A DNA stretch of 64,000 bases from Woeseiaceae bacterium (GTDB lineage Bacteria; Pseudomonadota; Gammaproteobacteria; Steroidobacterales; Woeseiaceae): the NCBI GenBank assembly GCA_030065915.1, contig JASJCQ010000008.1, positions 178,096-242,095 on the forward strand. The letters run 5' to 3'. Positions within the stretch are counted from its first letter, which is position 1; each line of letters opens with the position of its first letter. The position numbers and the translations under genes were made by a program. Under the pieces are notes generated by a model, which saw only the letters and a program-made list of their open reading frames with translations, was not told where the DNA came from and searched no databases. Below, in pieces: positions 8,906-17,488 of this stretch.

Positions 8906-9555
8906 TCACCGCGATGATCAGCCTGTCGGGCTGCGCGGCGACCAAGAACCTGTTCGGGTTCGGCAACGAAGAGGCGCCGCCGCCGTCGTCGGAGCCGCCT
9001 GGACAGGTTGTCGATCCTGAGGTGGAACGCCGCGAGATCAAGGAACCCCGTATCGACCGGGAGGACTTCGAGCTCGGCGCCTTCATCGGCATCCTGAACA
9101 TCGAGGACTTCGGTTCCGACGTCGTGTACGGGGCAAAGCTCGCTTACCACGTCACCGAAGGTTTCTTCGTCGAGGCATCGGTCGGCCAGAGTGAGGCAGG
9201 CCTGACGAGCTTCGAACAGCTGAGTGGTGGCGCTCGACTCATCGAGGACAGCGAGCGAACGCTGACGTATTACAACCTGAGCCTGGGCTACAACATCCTG
9301 CCCGGCGAGGTCTTTATCGGGGAAGGTCGTGCGTACAACACGAACCTTTACCTGGTCGCAGGACTGGGATCCACCCAGTTCGCCGGTGACGACCGTTTCT
9401 CGGTGTCTTATGGCGCGGGCTATCGTTTCCTTCTGACCGACTCGGTCGCGTTGCACCTCGACTTCCGCGACCACCTGTACGACATCGACTTGTTCGGTGA
9501 AGAAAAAACCGTGCACAACCTCGAGGGAACGTTTGGTATCACGGTCTTTTTCTGA
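8875..9555 (+). CDS. Outer-membrane beta-barrel lipoprotein (TIGR04565-like)
   Basis: A 226-residue lipoprotein (lipobox LSGC, Cys19) with a Pro-rich linker (APPPSSEPPG). It then has a predicted eight-strand-type barrel: FELGAFIGILNIEDFGSDVVYGAKLAYHV is its first hairpin region, split here for length, and VALHLDFRDHLYDIDLFGEEK lies near the end. The C-terminus GITVFF ends in Phe. The ELGAFIG...YGAKLAYHVTE pattern matches the outer-membrane barrel family I know as TIGR04565, first described in Myxococcus and found widely. The gene overlaps the SH3-barrel gene and is followed by a hairpin at 9572-9599. Its role is unknown; position suggests a partner of the heme proteins or of the DUF4266/DUF3570 pair. 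Confidence 0.7.
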   Translation: MESRFRVLFLITAMISLSGCAATKNLFGFGNEEAPPPSSEPPGQVVDPEVERREIKEPRIDREDFELGAFIGILNIEDFGSDVVYGAKLAYHVTEGFFVEASVGQSEAGLTSFEQLSGGARLIEDSERTLTYYNLSLGYNILPGEVFIGEGRAYNTNLYLVAGLGSTQFAGDDRFSVSYGAGYRFLLTDSVALHLDFRDHLYDIDLFGEEKTVHNLEGTFGITVFF

Positions 9556-9571
9556 GGATAAAGAAACAGTT

Positions 9572-9600
9572 AAGACGCGTTTGGCATAACGCGCGTCTTT
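9572..9600 (+). terminator. Hairpin after the barrel lipoprotein gene
   Basis: AAGACGCG (9572-9579) pairs perfectly with CGCGTCTT (9592-9599) across a 12-nt loop. Only a short T run follows (TTTG), so it is a weak terminator or an attenuator, or a stabiliser of the 3' end of the upstream message, before the DUF4266 gene. Confidence 0.4.
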
Positions 9601-9647
9601 GAGAATAGGATCACAGTTCCCGGACTTGGACCGGGATAGAGTGGGGT

Positions 9648-9890
9648 ATGGCAATGAAAGTATCGACAATTTCACGCATTTCGCTGGTACTGCTGGCCGT
9701 TCTGGGCCTCTCTGCCTGCGGCAACATCGAGCCCTGGGTCAAGCCTTATGAGCGTGACCGGCTTGCAGACCCGATCATGGCACTGGACGGCGATCCAGTG
9801 TCCTCGTCCTACCTCAAGCACGTGTACGAATCGCGTGAAGGTGCACGAGGCGGTGAAGGTGCTGCCGGCGGCGGCTGCGGCTGCAACTAG
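9648..9890 (+). CDS. DUF4266 small lipoprotein
   Basis: An 80-residue lipoprotein with lipobox LSAC. The motif WVKPYERDRLADPIM is the hallmark of DUF4266, and the C-terminus is a Gly-rich tail ending GGGCGCN with two cysteines. It is immediately followed by a DUF3570 gene (11 bp gap), the usual partner. In many genomes the pair travels with a TlpA-type thioredoxin and an ApbE-type flavin transferase; neither is visible here. The pair's function is not established; an extracytoplasmic redox or metal-related role is often inferred from neighbours. The start could also be the ATG at 9654, which has better spacing from the GGGG run. Confidence 0.8.
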   Translation: MAMKVSTISRISLVLLAVLGLSACGNIEPWVKPYERDRLADPIMALDGDPVSSSYLKHVYESREGARGGEGAAGGGCGCN

Positions 9891-9901
9891 GAGGCTCCGA
9901 T

Positions 9902-11038
9902 ATGTTGCGGCGTATTTCAGCCACACTGTTGCTGCTCAGCCTGTCCGCGAGTGGCCTGGCTGCCGTCCTGCCCGAGGACCGCGCGGATGTTCTCTATCAT
10001 CTTTATGACGGCGGCGGCGTCACGATCGACGGACCGTCAGTCCTGGTTCGCAAGCAGGTCGGCAAGAGCTTGTCCTTCGTCGGTAACCACTACCTCGATT
10101 ACGTGTCGTCAGCATCCATCGATGTCGTGACCACCGCGAGCCCGTACGACGAGGAGCGTGAGCAGTGGTCCTTGGGCATGGATTACCTTCGTGGCAACAC
10201 GACCATGAGCCTGAACTACGTCAGCAGCGTCGAATCCGATTACGACGCGTCTACCTGGGCGCTGTCGGTAAAACAAGACTTCTTTGGCCAGCTGACCACC
10301 GTGGCGCTGAGTTATGCCCATGGCGAGAACGTTGTCGGCCGTTCCGACGATGAGACCTTCTCGCGAGACATGCTCGCACAGCAGTACGGTGTCAGCATCA
10401 CACAGATCCTGACCAAGAACCTGATTACGGCGCTCAATTTCGAGACCGTGACCGAAGAGGGCTTCCTGAACAACCCGTACCGAACCGTACGCTACGCAGA
10501 TTCCGGATCAGCGCTTGGCTATTCCTACGAACCTGAGCTGTATCCGAATACCCGAACCAGTAACGCACTCGGCATACGTGCGAAATACTTCCTGCCGTAC
10601 CGAGCGGCAGTCGAAGCCGAGTATCGGTACTTCACCGATACCTGGGATATCGAGGGGCACACGGTGTCGCTTGGCTATACGCATCCCTGGAAGAACTGGA
10701 TTTTCTCGGGGAAAGTCCGCTTGCATGACCAGACCGGCGCATCGTTCTTCAGCGACCTGTTTCCACGTTCCGAGGCGACGAACTTCCGCGGCCGTGACAA
10801 AGAGCTGAGCGATATGAGCACCACGACGGTCCAGCTTAAAGCCAGCTACACGTTCCTCGATGACCCGGTTGGCTGGCAAGGTTTCCTGAAGAGAGGCTCC
10901 GTCTCCGCCTCGCTGGATCTGCTGACCGCGGACTACGACGAGTTCCGGGACCTGACGAGCGGGGCACCCGCCGGTGAAGAGCCGTTTTATTCGCTAGAGG
11001 CGAACGTAGTACAAATCTTCCTTTCTTTTTGGTACTAG
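9902..11038 (+). CDS. DUF3570 outer-membrane barrel protein
   Basis: A 378-residue protein with a Sec signal (MLRRISATLLLLSLSASG, cleavage near LAA). The mature part starts ALPEDRADVLYHLYDGGGV-like (shown in part as EDRADVLYHLYDGGG) and then alternates aromatic strands throughout, ending IFLSFWY, a typical outer-membrane barrel terminus. The features DVLYHLYDGGGVTIDGP, DYVSSASIDVV and TMSLNYVSSVESDYDA are the DUF3570 signature. The family has about 350-420 residues, so this copy is full length. It follows the DUF4266 gene by 11 bp with an AGGAGG-type site. It probably forms a large outer-membrane channel, and is the last gene of the 5.3-11 kb run; the large palindromic element directly downstream may end the transcript. 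Confidence 0.8.
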   Translation: MLRRISATLLLLSLSASGLAAVLPEDRADVLYHLYDGGGVTIDGPSVLVRKQVGKSLSFVGNHYLDYVSSASIDVVTTASPYDEEREQWSLGMDYLRGNTTMSLNYVSSVESDYDASTWALSVKQDFFGQLTTVALSYAHGENVVGRSDDETFSRDMLAQQYGVSITQILTKNLITALNFETVTEEGFLNNPYRTVRYADSGSALGYSYEPELYPNTRTSNALGIRAKYFLPYRAAVEAEYRYFTDTWDIEGHTVSLGYTHPWKNWIFSGKVRLHDQTGASFFSDLFPRSEATNFRGRDKELSDMSTTTVQLKASYTFLDDPVGWQGFLKRGSVSASLDLLTADYDEFRDLTSGAPAGEEPFYSLEANVVQIFLSFWY

Positions 11039-11042
11039 CGCG

Positions 11043-11227
11043 CCGCCAGGCGGCCGATTACCGCGTTGAGCATTCAAACGAAATGCTCACGTACTCGCGT
11101 GTCACGAGCACTTCGCCAGGCGGTCGATTACCGCGTTGAGAAGCCGAATGAAATGCTCACGTACGTTCGTGTACGCTCCGCTTTCATTTGGCTTCTCGCC
11201 CTGTACTCGACCACCTGGCGAAGCGCT
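11043..11227. repeat. Tandem 70-bp unit plus inverted copy forming a long imperfect palindrome
   Basis: Two direct units with a period of exactly 70 bp start at 11044 and 11114 (CGCCAGGCGG, CGATTACCGCGTTGAG, AAATGCTCACGTAC shared). The second unit then reappears inverted at 11165-11227: AGCACTTCGCCAGG at 11107-11120 pairs with 11214-11227 with one mismatch. Inside, GGTCGA, GAGAAGCC, AATGAAA and CGTAC segments also pair, giving a stem of about 55 bp per arm around a GTTC turn. Unit one has its own small hairpin, GAGCATT/AATGCTC (11068-11088). This resembles a REP/MITE-like mobile palindrome rather than a gene, and may also terminate the upstream operon. Confidence 0.75.
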
Positions 11228-11305
11228 AAGCCACGGCGCAGACCTGCTAATCACCTATGCGCATCTCCCGCACTGATCGCTTCAGTTGAATGGTAAAGTA
11301 GCGGA

Positions 11306-11863
11306 ATGGGAATTCTGCTAACGATCGCCGGCCTCGTTCTTGTTGCCGGCATCATCCTTTACAACCGTCTCATTAACAGCCGCAACCAGGTCGATACGGC
11401 CTGGAGCGACGTCGACGTCCAGTTGCAGCGTCGCTATGACCTGATACCCAACCTCGTTACCGCCGTAGACCAGTACGCGAAATACGAGAAGGCGACGCTT
11501 GCGGCGATCACCGAGCTGCGTAACCAGGCACGCAGGAGCCAGTCGGTCGCGGAGCGGGGCGATGTCGAGGAACAACTCGCGTCAGGCGTACACAAGCTGA
11601 TCGCGCTGGCCGAGTCCTACCCGGAGCTGAAAGCGAACGAGAACTTTCTGAAGCTGCAGGGCGAACTGGTGGAGACCGAGGATTATCTGCAGTTCGCTCG
11701 CCGCTACTACAACGCATCCGTACGCGACTACAACGTCATGGTCGAATCGGTGCCGAGCAACCTCGTCGCTTCCATGTTCGGCTTCAGGCAGCGCGAGTTC
11801 TTCCAGAAGGCATCGGACGATGTCGCCAACGTACCGTTGGTCAACCTGGGCCAGGTCGAGTGA
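11306..11863 (+). CDS. lemA: LemA family protein
   Basis: A 185-residue protein with one N-terminal membrane segment (residues 3-20, LLTIAGLVLVAGIILYN) and then the LemA signature SRNQVDTAWSDVDVQLQRR and YDLIPNLVTAV, followed by long helices (KANENFLKLQGELVETED). The length is typical of the family. LemA proteins are membrane-anchored, with a mostly helical domain; the molecular role is poorly defined. The stop codon overlaps the GTG start of the DUF2207 gene (GTGA), so both are translationally coupled. The LemA-DUF2207 pair is widely conserved. Confidence 0.9.
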   Translation: MGILLTIAGLVLVAGIILYNRLINSRNQVDTAWSDVDVQLQRRYDLIPNLVTAVDQYAKYEKATLAAITELRNQARRSQSVAERGDVEEQLASGVHKLIALAESYPELKANENFLKLQGELVETEDYLQFARRYYNASVRDYNVMVESVPSNLVASMFGFRQREFFQKASDDVANVPLVNLGQVE

Positions 11864-13551
11864 TTCGTTCGACGCTGATACTGTTACTCCTGTCATTCGC
11901 GGCCCACGCCGACGAGCGCATTCTCAGCTTTCACAGCGACATCGTCGTCAATTCAGACGCGTCGATCCTGGTCACCGAAACCATTCGTGTGCGCGCTGAG
12001 GGCCGGCAGATTCGACGCGGCATCTACCGGTCGATACCGACGGAGTACTTTGACAAGACGGGCAACCGCCACCAGGTCTCCATCGAGCCCCTGTCGGTGC
12101 TGCGTGACGGCGAGCCCGAAGCGTTTCATACCAAGAAGCCGCGCGACCGGATCAACGTCTATTTCGGCCGCAGCGACAGCTACCTGGAAACCGGCGTCTA
12201 CGAGTACAGCTTCCGCTATCGCGCGTACCGGATGCTCGGCTTCTTTGAGAATCACGATGAGCTCTATTGGAACGTGACCGGCTTCGACTGGCGCTTTCCC
12301 ATCGACGAAGCGACAGCATCAGTGAAGTTCGAATTCGATGTTTCCGGGGGCGATCTTGTCGTCGACGCCTACACGGGCGCCTACGGACAGCGGGGCAGGG
12401 ACTACAAGGCGAGCCGCGGCCTCGGCCCAAGCGTCGAGTTCGCGTCGAACTCGCCACTGTCTCCGGTCAATGGCCTGACGATCGTCGTCGCCTGGCCCAA
12501 GGGACTCGTCGAGGAGCCCAACGACATGCAGCGCGCGGCCTGGTTCCTGAACGACAACCGCCATGTGATGGTTGCGCTCGCCGGGCTTATCGTGCTGTTG
12601 GCGTATTACATTCCCGTCTGGCGAAAGTTCGGGCGCGACCCCGACGAGGGTCCCATCATGACCCGCTACGAACCGCCGCACGGTTACTCGCCCGCGTCGC
12701 TTCGCTATATCAACCAGATGTACTACGACGGCAAGGTCATGACGGCAGCGATTGTCAACCTCGCCGTCAAGGGCTACCTCGAGATCGACCATTCAGGAAA
12801 GAAACACTCGTTGAGCAAGTTGGATCCTGGCGCCGATGCGCCACCGCTGGCACCGGGAGAACGGGAACTCTTCGAGGGCCTGTTCAAGGAATCGAGTTCG
12901 ATCGAACTCGACAACAAGAATCACAAGATCATCGGCGCCGCCAAGAACAGGCACAAGCGATCACTGAAGGACGATTACAAGGGCAAGTACTTCAACACCA
13001 ACGGCATGTTGAATCTGCCCGGCTTCGTCATCGTCGCGGTCTTCACCGTGGCAACCTTTGCCCAGGGGCTCGAACCTACTTTTGCATCCATTGGCGCCGT
13101 CATCACGTTGTATGTGGCGATGGTCATCTTCGCGATCCTCATGAAGCGGCCAACGATGCGTGGTCGAAAGTTGCTCGATCAAATGAGCGGGTTCCGCGAC
13201 TACCTTGACGTGGCAGAGAAAGAAGAGCTGGATCTCCGCAATCCGCCTGACAAGACGCCGCAGCTCTTCGAGCGCTATCTTCCCTACGCACTAGCTCTGG
13301 GTGTCGATCAGCGCTGGGCCGAAAAATTTGCGTCCGTGCTGGCCTCGATTCGCGACCAGAGCGGCAACGCCTATCAGCCCGCCTGGTACCACGGCAACTG
13401 GAATGGGATATCGTCGATGTCATCTGACCTGTCGGGATCGTTCAGCACCGCCGTCAGCCATTCCGCATCGCCACCAGGATCGAGTTCCGGCTCTGGTGGG
13501 GGCGGCTTCTCGGGCGGTGGTGGCGGCGGCGGCGGTGGCGGCGGCTGGTAG
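11860..13551 (+). CDS. DUF2207 membrane protein
   Basis: A 563-residue protein with a GTG start overlapping the lemA stop. A signal peptide (about 1-17, cleavage AHA) precedes the extracytoplasmic DUF2207 domain (ERILSFHSDIVVNSDASI..., with RRGIYRSIPTEY). A membrane segment lies at ~235-255, a cytoplasmic domain follows (GYSPASLRYINQMYYDGKVM), then two membrane segments at ~390-430. The C-terminus is a poly-Gly tail ending GGGGGGGW, usual for the family. Substrate and role are unknown. Pairing with LemA suggests an envelope function, and the downstream rhomboid protease (51 bp away) may belong to the same transcript. Confidence 0.85.
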   Translation: MIRSTLILLLLSFAAHADERILSFHSDIVVNSDASILVTETIRVRAEGRQIRRGIYRSIPTEYFDKTGNRHQVSIEPLSVLRDGEPEAFHTKKPRDRINVYFGRSDSYLETGVYEYSFRYRAYRMLGFFENHDELYWNVTGFDWRFPIDEATASVKFEFDVSGGDLVVDAYTGAYGQRGRDYKASRGLGPSVEFASNSPLSPVNGLTIVVAWPKGLVEEPNDMQRAAWFLNDNRHVMVALAGLIVLLAYYIPVWRKFGRDPDEGPIMTRYEPPHGYSPASLRYINQMYYDGKVMTAAIVNLAVKGYLEIDHSGKKHSLSKLDPGADAPPLAPGERELFEGLFKESSSIELDNKNHKIIGAAKNRHKRSLKDDYKGKYFNTNGMLNLPGFVIVAVFTVATFAQGLEPTFASIGAVITLYVAMVIFAILMKRPTMRGRKLLDQMSGFRDYLDVAEKEELDLRNPPDKTPQLFERYLPYALALGVDQRWAEKFASVLASIRDQSGNAYQPAWYHGNWNGISSMSSDLSGSFSTAVSHSASPPGSSSGSGGGGFSGGGGGGGGGGGW

Positions 13552-13602
13552 TCTGAAGAACAATCCCGAACGCGACGCCGGATTCCTAGTCTCAGGAACT
13601 CT

Positions 13603-14238
13603 ATGACCCAGAATATCTACCGCATGCGCCCGCAGCGGCAAAGCTCTATACCGAACGTGATTTTCGCACTGCTGATCGCGAACGGATTGATGTACGCGAT
13701 GCAGCTGCAGCTCTCGCGGTCCGTCTGGGGCGGTTTGGCCCTGTGGCCACTCGACTCGCCGAATCCTGCATTCATGCCCTGGCAGCTGGTGACGTACGGG
13801 TTTCTGCATGCGCCCGATGACCCCCTGCACATCGCGTTTAATATGCTCGTTCTGTGGATGTTCGGACGAGCCATCGAAAACTTCATGGGTCCGCGACGCT
13901 TCATCATCTACTACCTGAGCTGTGTAGTCGGCGCCGGCATTGTTCAGCTGACCGTCGCCAAGTTGATGGGCGAGGTCTACCCGACCATCGGCGCATCGGG
14001 CGGCGTATTCGGAATACTGCTAGCGTACGGGATGACCTTCCCGAACCGGACCGTGGTCCTGCCGATTCCGCCTATCCCGATGAAGGCGAAGTATTTCGTG
14101 CTGGGCTTCGGGCTGATGGAGCTTTACCTGGGCGTCAGCGGCCGCGCGCCCGGGGTGGCGAACTTTGCCCATCTCGGCGGCATGCTGTTTGGATTCGCGC
14201 TGATCCAGTACTGGAGGTCGGCCGGCCGACGACGCTAG
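13603..14238 (+). CDS. Rhomboid family intramembrane serine protease
   Basis: A 211-residue polytopic membrane protein. It shows the rhomboid features: HIAFNMLVLWMFG (helix 2 with His and Asn), the GASGG motif with catalytic Ser132, and the partner His190 in FAHLGGMLFG. Six membrane segments are expected. Rhomboids cleave single-pass membrane proteins within the bilayer; the substrate here is not evident. The gene follows lemA-DUF2207 and precedes a convergent antiporter gene. Confidence 0.92.
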   Translation: MTQNIYRMRPQRQSSIPNVIFALLIANGLMYAMQLQLSRSVWGGLALWPLDSPNPAFMPWQLVTYGFLHAPDDPLHIAFNMLVLWMFGRAIENFMGPRRFIIYYLSCVVGAGIVQLTVAKLMGEVYPTIGASGGVFGILLAYGMTFPNRTVVLPIPPIPMKAKYFVLGFGLMELYLGVSGRAPGVANFAHLGGMLFGFALIQYWRSAGRRR

Positions 14239-14400
14239 TCCGACTATCTCATCGATAGCGCGGGCTCTCGCCAGCCCCGTCGTCTGGACCAGGGATTTTC
14301 CGATTGAACGAAGTACCAGGGTGTATTTTCGAGAGAGAAAAAGGCCTGGTGCAGACAACGGTCTGACCGATCTTTCCCACGAATCGGTGAGACATTCGAG

Positions 14401-15984
14401 CTAGGTAGTGCTCGCCGCCTTCTCCGGATCTTCGTCTGACGTGTCTTCGAGGTGTTCGGCGAATCCGCGTCCGGCTTCGCGGAACAGGTTGACGCTCTCG
14501 ATGCCGTACTCCTTGAGCTCCTCCCCCTCATCTTCGAATCGTATGATCGCCGTGATACGGCCCTCGTAGTGCCTGCGACGCAGCATCTTGCCAACCAGCA
14601 TGTTTTCACGGTGATTGGTCAATGCCAGCATCACGTGCTCGACATCGTGCAGCCGCACGATCGACCAGAAGTCCGGGTCACTGGCGTCAGCGTCGATGAC
14701 TCGCCTGCCTTTCTCGATATGCCGGGCCAGCTTGGCCTTGTTCTCGTCAACGCCTACCACCGAATCGCCATAGCGATCGCGCAAAACGTCATAGGTACCG
14801 GTGCCGATGTTGCCCATGCCGAGCACGATAGCGCGCACGCCGTCGACGTCAGGTCGTTTGCGCTCCAGCTCCGGGCTGCGGAATCGGCGCAGCTTGTACC
14901 GCCAGCGGGTGTAGTGATCGTGCGGCTTGATGTTTGCTGCCGACGACAGCACGAAACTGATAGCGATAGCCAACGCAAGCGTGGCGGACCATTGATTGTC
15001 CACAACGCCCTGGCTCGCCGCGATGGCGATCACGATGAGCCCGAACTCGCTGTAGTTGGACAGCGAGACCGAACTCAAAAACGCGACACGAGGCGGCGTG
15101 TGGAAACGCGTCATCAGCCAGAAATACAGCGGCGCCTTGAGCGGAGAGAGAATCCCGAGAATAAAAGCGATCACCATCAGCTCCGGCGCCGGCCAGCCGA
15201 TCAGGCCGATGGTGACGAAGAAGCCGACGAGAAACAGGTCCTTGAACTGCAACAGGCTCCTGGCCAGTTCCTTGGCCTGCTTGTCGCCCGCCAACAGTAC
15301 GCCGAGAATCAGCGCACCGAGATCTCCCTTGACCCCGACGGACTCGAAGACCTGTGCGCCGAGAATCGCGAGGGCGAGCCCGAACAGCGTGAAGAGCTCG
15401 CCGTGCCCGCACATGCTCAAGAGCTTCAGGATGAGCCGCCGCGCGGGGATCAGCAGCAGCAGACCCAACGCGGTCCAGTGCGGTACCTTGCCCGTGCTCG
15501 CGCCGATGTAGAGTACCGCGGCGATGTCCTGCATCAGCAGCACGCCGATGCCCAGGTTCGCATGCTGCGATGCCATCTCGCCTCGTTCCTGCAACACCTG
15601 GATTGCGAACACCGTGCTGGAGAATGACAACGCGAAAGCGAGGAGCACGGCCTGCGGCCACCCAAAGCCGTCTGTCTCCACCATTGATGCCATCAGCAGG
15701 AACAGTAATGGGGCCAGCGCAAGGATCGTCACGGTCATGTGGACCAGCGACGTTCCCCAGACCTTGCTCTCCAGCAAGTCCGCAGGCTTCAGCTTCAGTC
15801 CGATCGAGAACAGCAGCAGAGTGACACCCACCTCCGCAAGCTGAGACAATAACGCGCCTTCGGTCGCGCCGAGCTCATGCAGCACGAAGCCCGCGGCGAG
15901 GTAGCCGATAAGGGCAGGCAGGCCAAGCGCGCGGGCAGCAATGCCGCATATGAGGGCGCATATGATTATCAGGGGATCAAGCAT
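14401..15984 (-). CDS. Monovalent cation:proton antiporter with RCK domain (Kef/YbaL-like, CPA2)
   Basis: A 527-residue protein. The N-terminal ~370 residues are a sodium/hydrogen exchanger domain with about 12 membrane segments (ALGLPALIGYLAAGFVL, GVTLLLFSIGLKLKP, FSSTVFAIQVL). A cytoplasmic RCK/TrkA-N domain follows, with a Rossmann motif (VLGMGNIGTGTYDVL at ~395-409) and VGVDENKAKL. It should exchange K+ or Na+ for H+ under nucleotide control. It is closer to YbaL/KefB than to channel-type Trk. It is transcribed alone, convergent to the rhomboid gene and divergent from pxpA. The sequence GGGTGAGCGATG at its start is duplicated 40 bp upstream. Confidence 0.88.
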   Translation of the reverse strand: MLDPLIIICALICGIAARALGLPALIGYLAAGFVLHELGATEGALLSQLAEVGVTLLLFSIGLKLKPADLLESKVWGTSLVHMTVTILALAPLLFLLMASMVETDGFGWPQAVLLAFALSFSSTVFAIQVLQERGEMASQHANLGIGVLLMQDIAAVLYIGASTGKVPHWTALGLLLLIPARRLILKLLSMCGHGELFTLFGLALAILGAQVFESVGVKGDLGALILGVLLAGDKQAKELARSLLQFKDLFLVGFFVTIGLIGWPAPELMVIAFILGILSPLKAPLYFWLMTRFHTPPRVAFLSSVSLSNYSEFGLIVIAIAASQGVVDNQWSATLALAIAISFVLSSAANIKPHDHYTRWRYKLRRFRSPELERKRPDVDGVRAIVLGMGNIGTGTYDVLRDRYGDSVVGVDENKAKLARHIEKGRRVIDADASDPDFWSIVRLHDVEHVMLALTNHRENMLVGKMLRRRHYEGRITAIIRFEDEGEELKEYGIESVNLFREAGRGFAEHLEDTSDEDPEKAASTT

Positions 15985-16100
15985 CGCTCACCCGGGTTTC
16001 ATGGGTACTTAATTAACAAAACATCGCTCACCCTAGGTTTTAAACATAAAACAGGTGCACAGGTGGGAGTTTCGTCACAAAAACAGCAAGTTGCAACGAT

Positions 16101-16841
16101 ATGACTCGCCTGGACCTCAACGCGGACCTCGGCGAAGGCGGGCCGGCAGACAATGACCTGATGGAAATCGTCTCAAGCTGCAGTATCGCCTGCGGTGGCC
16201 ACGCGGGCGATGCGAAGAGCATGAGCGCGGCGCTCAAGCTTGCCCGCCAACACGGCGTCGCCGCCGGCGCCCACCCGTCCTATCCCGATCGCAAAGGCTT
16301 CGGCCGACAATCCGGTTTCATGGCCGGCCAGGAACTGCAGCGCGTTCTGCACGACCAGGTTCGGCAGCTCTCCTCGATCGCTGGCCGGGAAGGCGTCAAG
16401 CTGCGCCACCTGAAGCCGCATGGCGCGCTGTACCACGATGCCAACAACGACTCGGCGCTGGCCGCCATCATTGCCGGGCTGGCCGTCGAATTTGGCCTGG
16501 CGCTGGTCGGCCCGCCTTGCGGCGAACTCCGCGACGCCGCGGCCGTCGCCGGAGTGGACTTTGTCGCCGAGGGATTCGCTGATCGAGCCTACGACGCCGA
16601 TGGTCGACTCGTTCCGAGGAGCGAGGCCGGTGCCGTTTTCTCCCGGCCTGAGCAGTCGGTCGAGCAGGCGCTGTCGCTGGCGTTGCATCAGTCAACGCGA
16701 GCCGCGAACGGAGACGAGCTATCGTTGCGGGTCGATACGCTGTGCGTGCACGGCGACACGCCTGACGCTGTTGCATTGGCGATTGCCGTCAGAGTGGCTC
16801 TCATCGAGCACGGCGTGTCGATACAGGCCTGCGGCGCGTGA
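16101..16841 (+). CDS. pxpA: 5-oxoprolinase subunit PxpA (LamB/YcsF family)
   Basis: A 246-residue protein opening MTRLDLNADLGEGGPADNDL, the LamB/YcsF signature, with SIACGGHAGD and HLKPHGALYHDANN. With PxpB and PxpC it makes the ATP-dependent 5-oxoprolinase that opens pyroglutamate to glutamate in the cytoplasm. The three genes overlap by 4 bp each (pxpA end 16841, pxpB start 16838; pxpB end 17488, pxpC start 17485), a tight translationally coupled operon. The start ATG at 16101 has only a weak SD. Confidence 0.94.
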   Translation: MTRLDLNADLGEGGPADNDLMEIVSSCSIACGGHAGDAKSMSAALKLARQHGVAAGAHPSYPDRKGFGRQSGFMAGQELQRVLHDQVRQLSSIAGREGVKLRHLKPHGALYHDANNDSALAAIIAGLAVEFGLALVGPPCGELRDAAAVAGVDFVAEGFADRAYDADGRLVPRSEAGAVFSRPEQSVEQALSLALHQSTRAANGDELSLRVDTLCVHGDTPDAVALAIAVRVALIEHGVSIQACGA

Positions 16842-17488
16842 AGGCAGCGCGACTGGTGTCCGATGACCTGATCGAGCTGGAGTTTCAGTCCCAGGCCCTT
16901 GCCGAGGCGGTAGCCGCCCGGATGCGAGAAGATGGCGATTGGCTTGAAGTCGTTACCGGCATCAACACGCTGACGGCTCAGTTCGATTGCCTGCGGACCG
17001 AGCCGGAAGAAGCACTCGAGCGGGTTTCGACATTGGGCGCGGAGGCAGCAGCCCCGAGGTCCGTCCAGGAGCCTTTCGAGCTTCCCGTGTGCTACAGCAC
17101 CGATATTGCCCCAGACCTCGCGGCCGTCTGTAAGCGCCTCGATATCGATGTCGATGAGTTGATTCGCCTGCACACGTCGACACCCCACGAGGTCAGGCTG
17201 CTCGGCTTCGCTCCCGGATTTGCCTACGTTGACGGGCTTGATTCGAGGCTGGATGTTCCTCGCCACGAGGTACCGAGGCAAAAGGTTCCGGCCGGATCGG
17301 TCGCGATTGCCGGTAGTCAGACCGGCATCTACTCATTGGCGAGTCCGGGCGGCTGGCAGATCATCGGCCGTACGCCCGTCGTGCTGTTCGATCCGACGGC
17401 GTCGCCGCCGAATCTGCTTCAGCCCGGCAGGCAGGTGCGCTTTCGCCCCATCTCCGTCGACGAATACGAGGCCTCGATGCAGCCATGA
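16838..17488 (+). CDS. pxpB: 5-oxoprolinase subunit PxpB (KipI family)
   Basis: A 216-residue protein, start GTG overlapping the pxpA stop. It shows the KipI/AHS1 allophanate-hydrolase-like core: LPVCYSTDIAPDLAAVC, HTSTPHEVRLLGFAPGFAY, VPAGSVAIAGSQTGIYS and GGWQIIGRTP. It forms a heteromeric complex with PxpC. In Bacillus the homolog KipI also inhibits a sensor kinase, but nothing here suggests that role. The operon context fixes the pyroglutamate function. Confidence 0.93.
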   Translation: MKAARLVSDDLIELEFQSQALAEAVAARMREDGDWLEVVTGINTLTAQFDCLRTEPEEALERVSTLGAEAAAPRSVQEPFELPVCYSTDIAPDLAAVCKRLDIDVDELIRLHTSTPHEVRLLGFAPGFAYVDGLDSRLDVPRHEVPRQKVPAGSVAIAGSQTGIYSLASPGGWQIIGRTPVVLFDPTASPPNLLQPGRQVRFRPISVDEYEASMQP

